From Prorocentrum cordatum (Eukaryota > Sar > Dinophyceae > Prorocentrales > Prorocentraceae), in the NCBI GenBank assembly GCA_963575745.1, contig CAUYUJ010017655.1, positions 74,955 to 138,954 of the forward strand: DNA of 64,000 nucleotides. Reading direction: 5' to 3'. This document shows positions 62,901-64,000 of the stretch, one piece after another; position 1 is the first letter of the stretch; every line of letters starts with the position of its first letter. The notes beneath the pieces are model-generated. The model searched no databases. It was not told the origin of the DNA and saw only the letters and a program-made list of their open reading frames with translations. Made by a program: the position numbers and the translations under genes.

Positions 62901-63064
62901 GTCCTGAGCCAAGTAATGTTGTACGGAGCAGGACCGGAGCTGTGCCTACGGGGGCGGTTCCGCTGAGCCCCCACCCGCTGCCGTCCCAGGCCTGCCCTCT
63001 CGGAGCCTGACGACGGCAGGGGAGTTGCAGCAGGTGGTCGCGACGCTACGATGATCTCCCACTC

Positions 63065-63427
63065 GTGGCTGCCGCATCTCATGCGGAGTCCGACGACCCC
63101 GACCGAACAGGGGCGCTTGTTTTCTCGCTTGTCGCCCTGTCATTTCGTGTGCAGGGGGTGGTAGCACCGTACCTTTGGGAGGTGCCCGCCCCTGCTTCAT
63201 ATCTCAGGGCACTCTGTGGCCGCGGCTGGTCACCAGCCAGCCTCCTTGTCCAGAGCGTGTGCGCTGTTGTTTGTCGGAAGCGTCTGCTCTCTGGCGGCTG
63301 CTGCGGCCCCTTTCTCACCCTCGGCGGCGTCCTAGCGACTTTCACGGACGCATGCTGGTTCGCTCGTCCGCCCTCTCTCTGTCTCTCTCCTCCTTCGCTG
63401 CTCCCTCACTCGACATCCCCAGCCTAG
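63065..63427 (+). CDS. possible exon, unknown
   Basis: Open plus frame without ATG at the start: VALSFRVQGVVAPYLWEVPA, YLRALCGRGWSPASLLVQSV, GCCGPFLTLGGVLATFTDAC. Hydrophobic stretches and Cys are spaced as in a real protein. It is followed by a CTCTCTCTGTCTCTCTCC pyrimidine tract that looks intronic. No family assigned. Confidence 0.3.
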   Translation: MAAASHAESDDPDRTGALVFSLVALSFRVQGVVAPYLWEVPAPASYLRALCGRGWSPASLLVQSVCAVVCRKRLLSGGCCGPFLTLGGVLATFTDACWFARPPSLCLSPPSLLPHSTSPA

Positions 63428-63529
63428 GTGGCCATGGATGACATCAAGATCGGTGGCGAAAAGCAGGAACGACCATGGGATGGGCTGGGATGGGCGTCTG
63501 GTCGCATGGAGTCCTGGTGCGGTGGCGCA

Positions 63530-63930
63530 GCGACGGCGACGATGACGACCACCATGGTGATGAAAATGATGATGACGATGCTGATGGTGATAGTGGTGAC
63601 GATGATGGTGATGAATCTGATGTTGACGGGTGTGGCGGTGATTATGCTGATGGTGCTGCTGATGGGGGTGGTGGTGGTGCTGATGCGGATGGGGACGATG
63701 ATGTTGGTGGCGATGTTGGTGATGATGTGGGTGATGATGACGATGGCGATGATGGGATGGTGGTGACGATAATCTTGCTGGTATGTTGTCATCAGTGGTG
63801 ATAGTGGTGGTGGTGTTGGGAGAAGGTGTGGGGGGAGGAGGAGGAGGAGGAGGAGGAGGAGGAGGAGGAGGAGGAGGAGGACGAGGAGGAGGAGGAGGAG
63901 GAGGAGGAGGAGGAGGAGGAGGAGGAGGAG
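63530..63930 (+). repeat. GAT-type then (GAG)n microsatellites
   Basis: Degenerate GATGATGGTGATG to about 63770, then almost pure GAG at 63832-63930, continuing to the window end region. Confidence 0.9.
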
Positions 63931-64000
63931 GTTGTTGAGGGTTTCTTCAGGCTTTCGGGAGATGCTGAGGTTGTTTGGCTCTCTCTTGAGCTGTTAAAGC

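Overview
The window looks like nuclear DNA of a dinoflagellate. The strongest evidence is an exact 22-base match, on the minus strand at 46845-46824, to the dinoflagellate trans-spliced leader, placed 49 nt before an ATG. Supporting evidence is a C-x8-C-x5-C-x3-H zinc finger with dinoflagellate-style flanks, decayed LINE-type retrotransposon pieces of a dinoflagellate style, introns whose borders need GA or GC donors, and extreme microsatellite and foldback content. I see no bacterial operons, rRNA, tRNA or CRISPR. Genus cannot be fixed from sequence alone. One 100-base run of N (31401-31500) is an assembly gap.

Layout. 1-5.2 kb: unresolved sequence, TTGGGG-rich degenerate repeats, a minisatellite, a dispersed AT-rich repeat and a long GTC microsatellite. 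5.9-7.2 kb: a coding-like exon with internal protein repeats, a foldback element and a CCCH zinc-finger exon. 7.9-13.6 kb: three back-to-back units of a satellite-carrying element with shared ends (77-bp and 99-bp periods); a fourth lies at 47.5-48.9 kb and a lone terminus at 16.5 kb. 14.3-18.5 kb: 21-bp repeats, microsatellites, a triple hairpin and an inverted pair of one small element. 18.5-21.9 kb: small decayed coding pieces and a dead reverse-transcriptase fragment. 22.6-27.4 kb: the first large protein gene (two exons, probable frameshift). 27.4-35.1 kb: C-rich macrorepeats and arrays around the N gap. 35.5-36.6 kb: a two-exon gene whose intron carries inverted repeats. 36.7-37.4 kb: minisatellites. 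38.4-42.2 kb: the second large gene (CxxC zinc-binding N-terminus, one in-frame TAA, one 155-bp insertion between direct repeats). 43-46.9 kb, minus strand: a decayed LINE with the relict spliced leader, zinc ribbon, coiled coil and endonuclease fragment, cut by an inverted-repeat element. 49-52.4 kb: repeats and inverted repeats. 52.7-54.8 kb, plus strand: a possible aspartic-protease exon, then the zinc-finger and RNase H end of another LINE. 54.9-64 kb: GAT, GAG and TTG microsatellites and a dense cluster of foldback elements.

The genes do not form a pathway. The coherent story is mobile-element activity: spliced mRNAs copied back into the genome, LINE decay, small inverted-repeat elements inserted into genes and into one another, and satellites carried inside elements. 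Most long open frames in the window are by-products of repeats and are not annotated as genes. Small tandem repeats not listed separately are described in the entry for the stretch that contains them.
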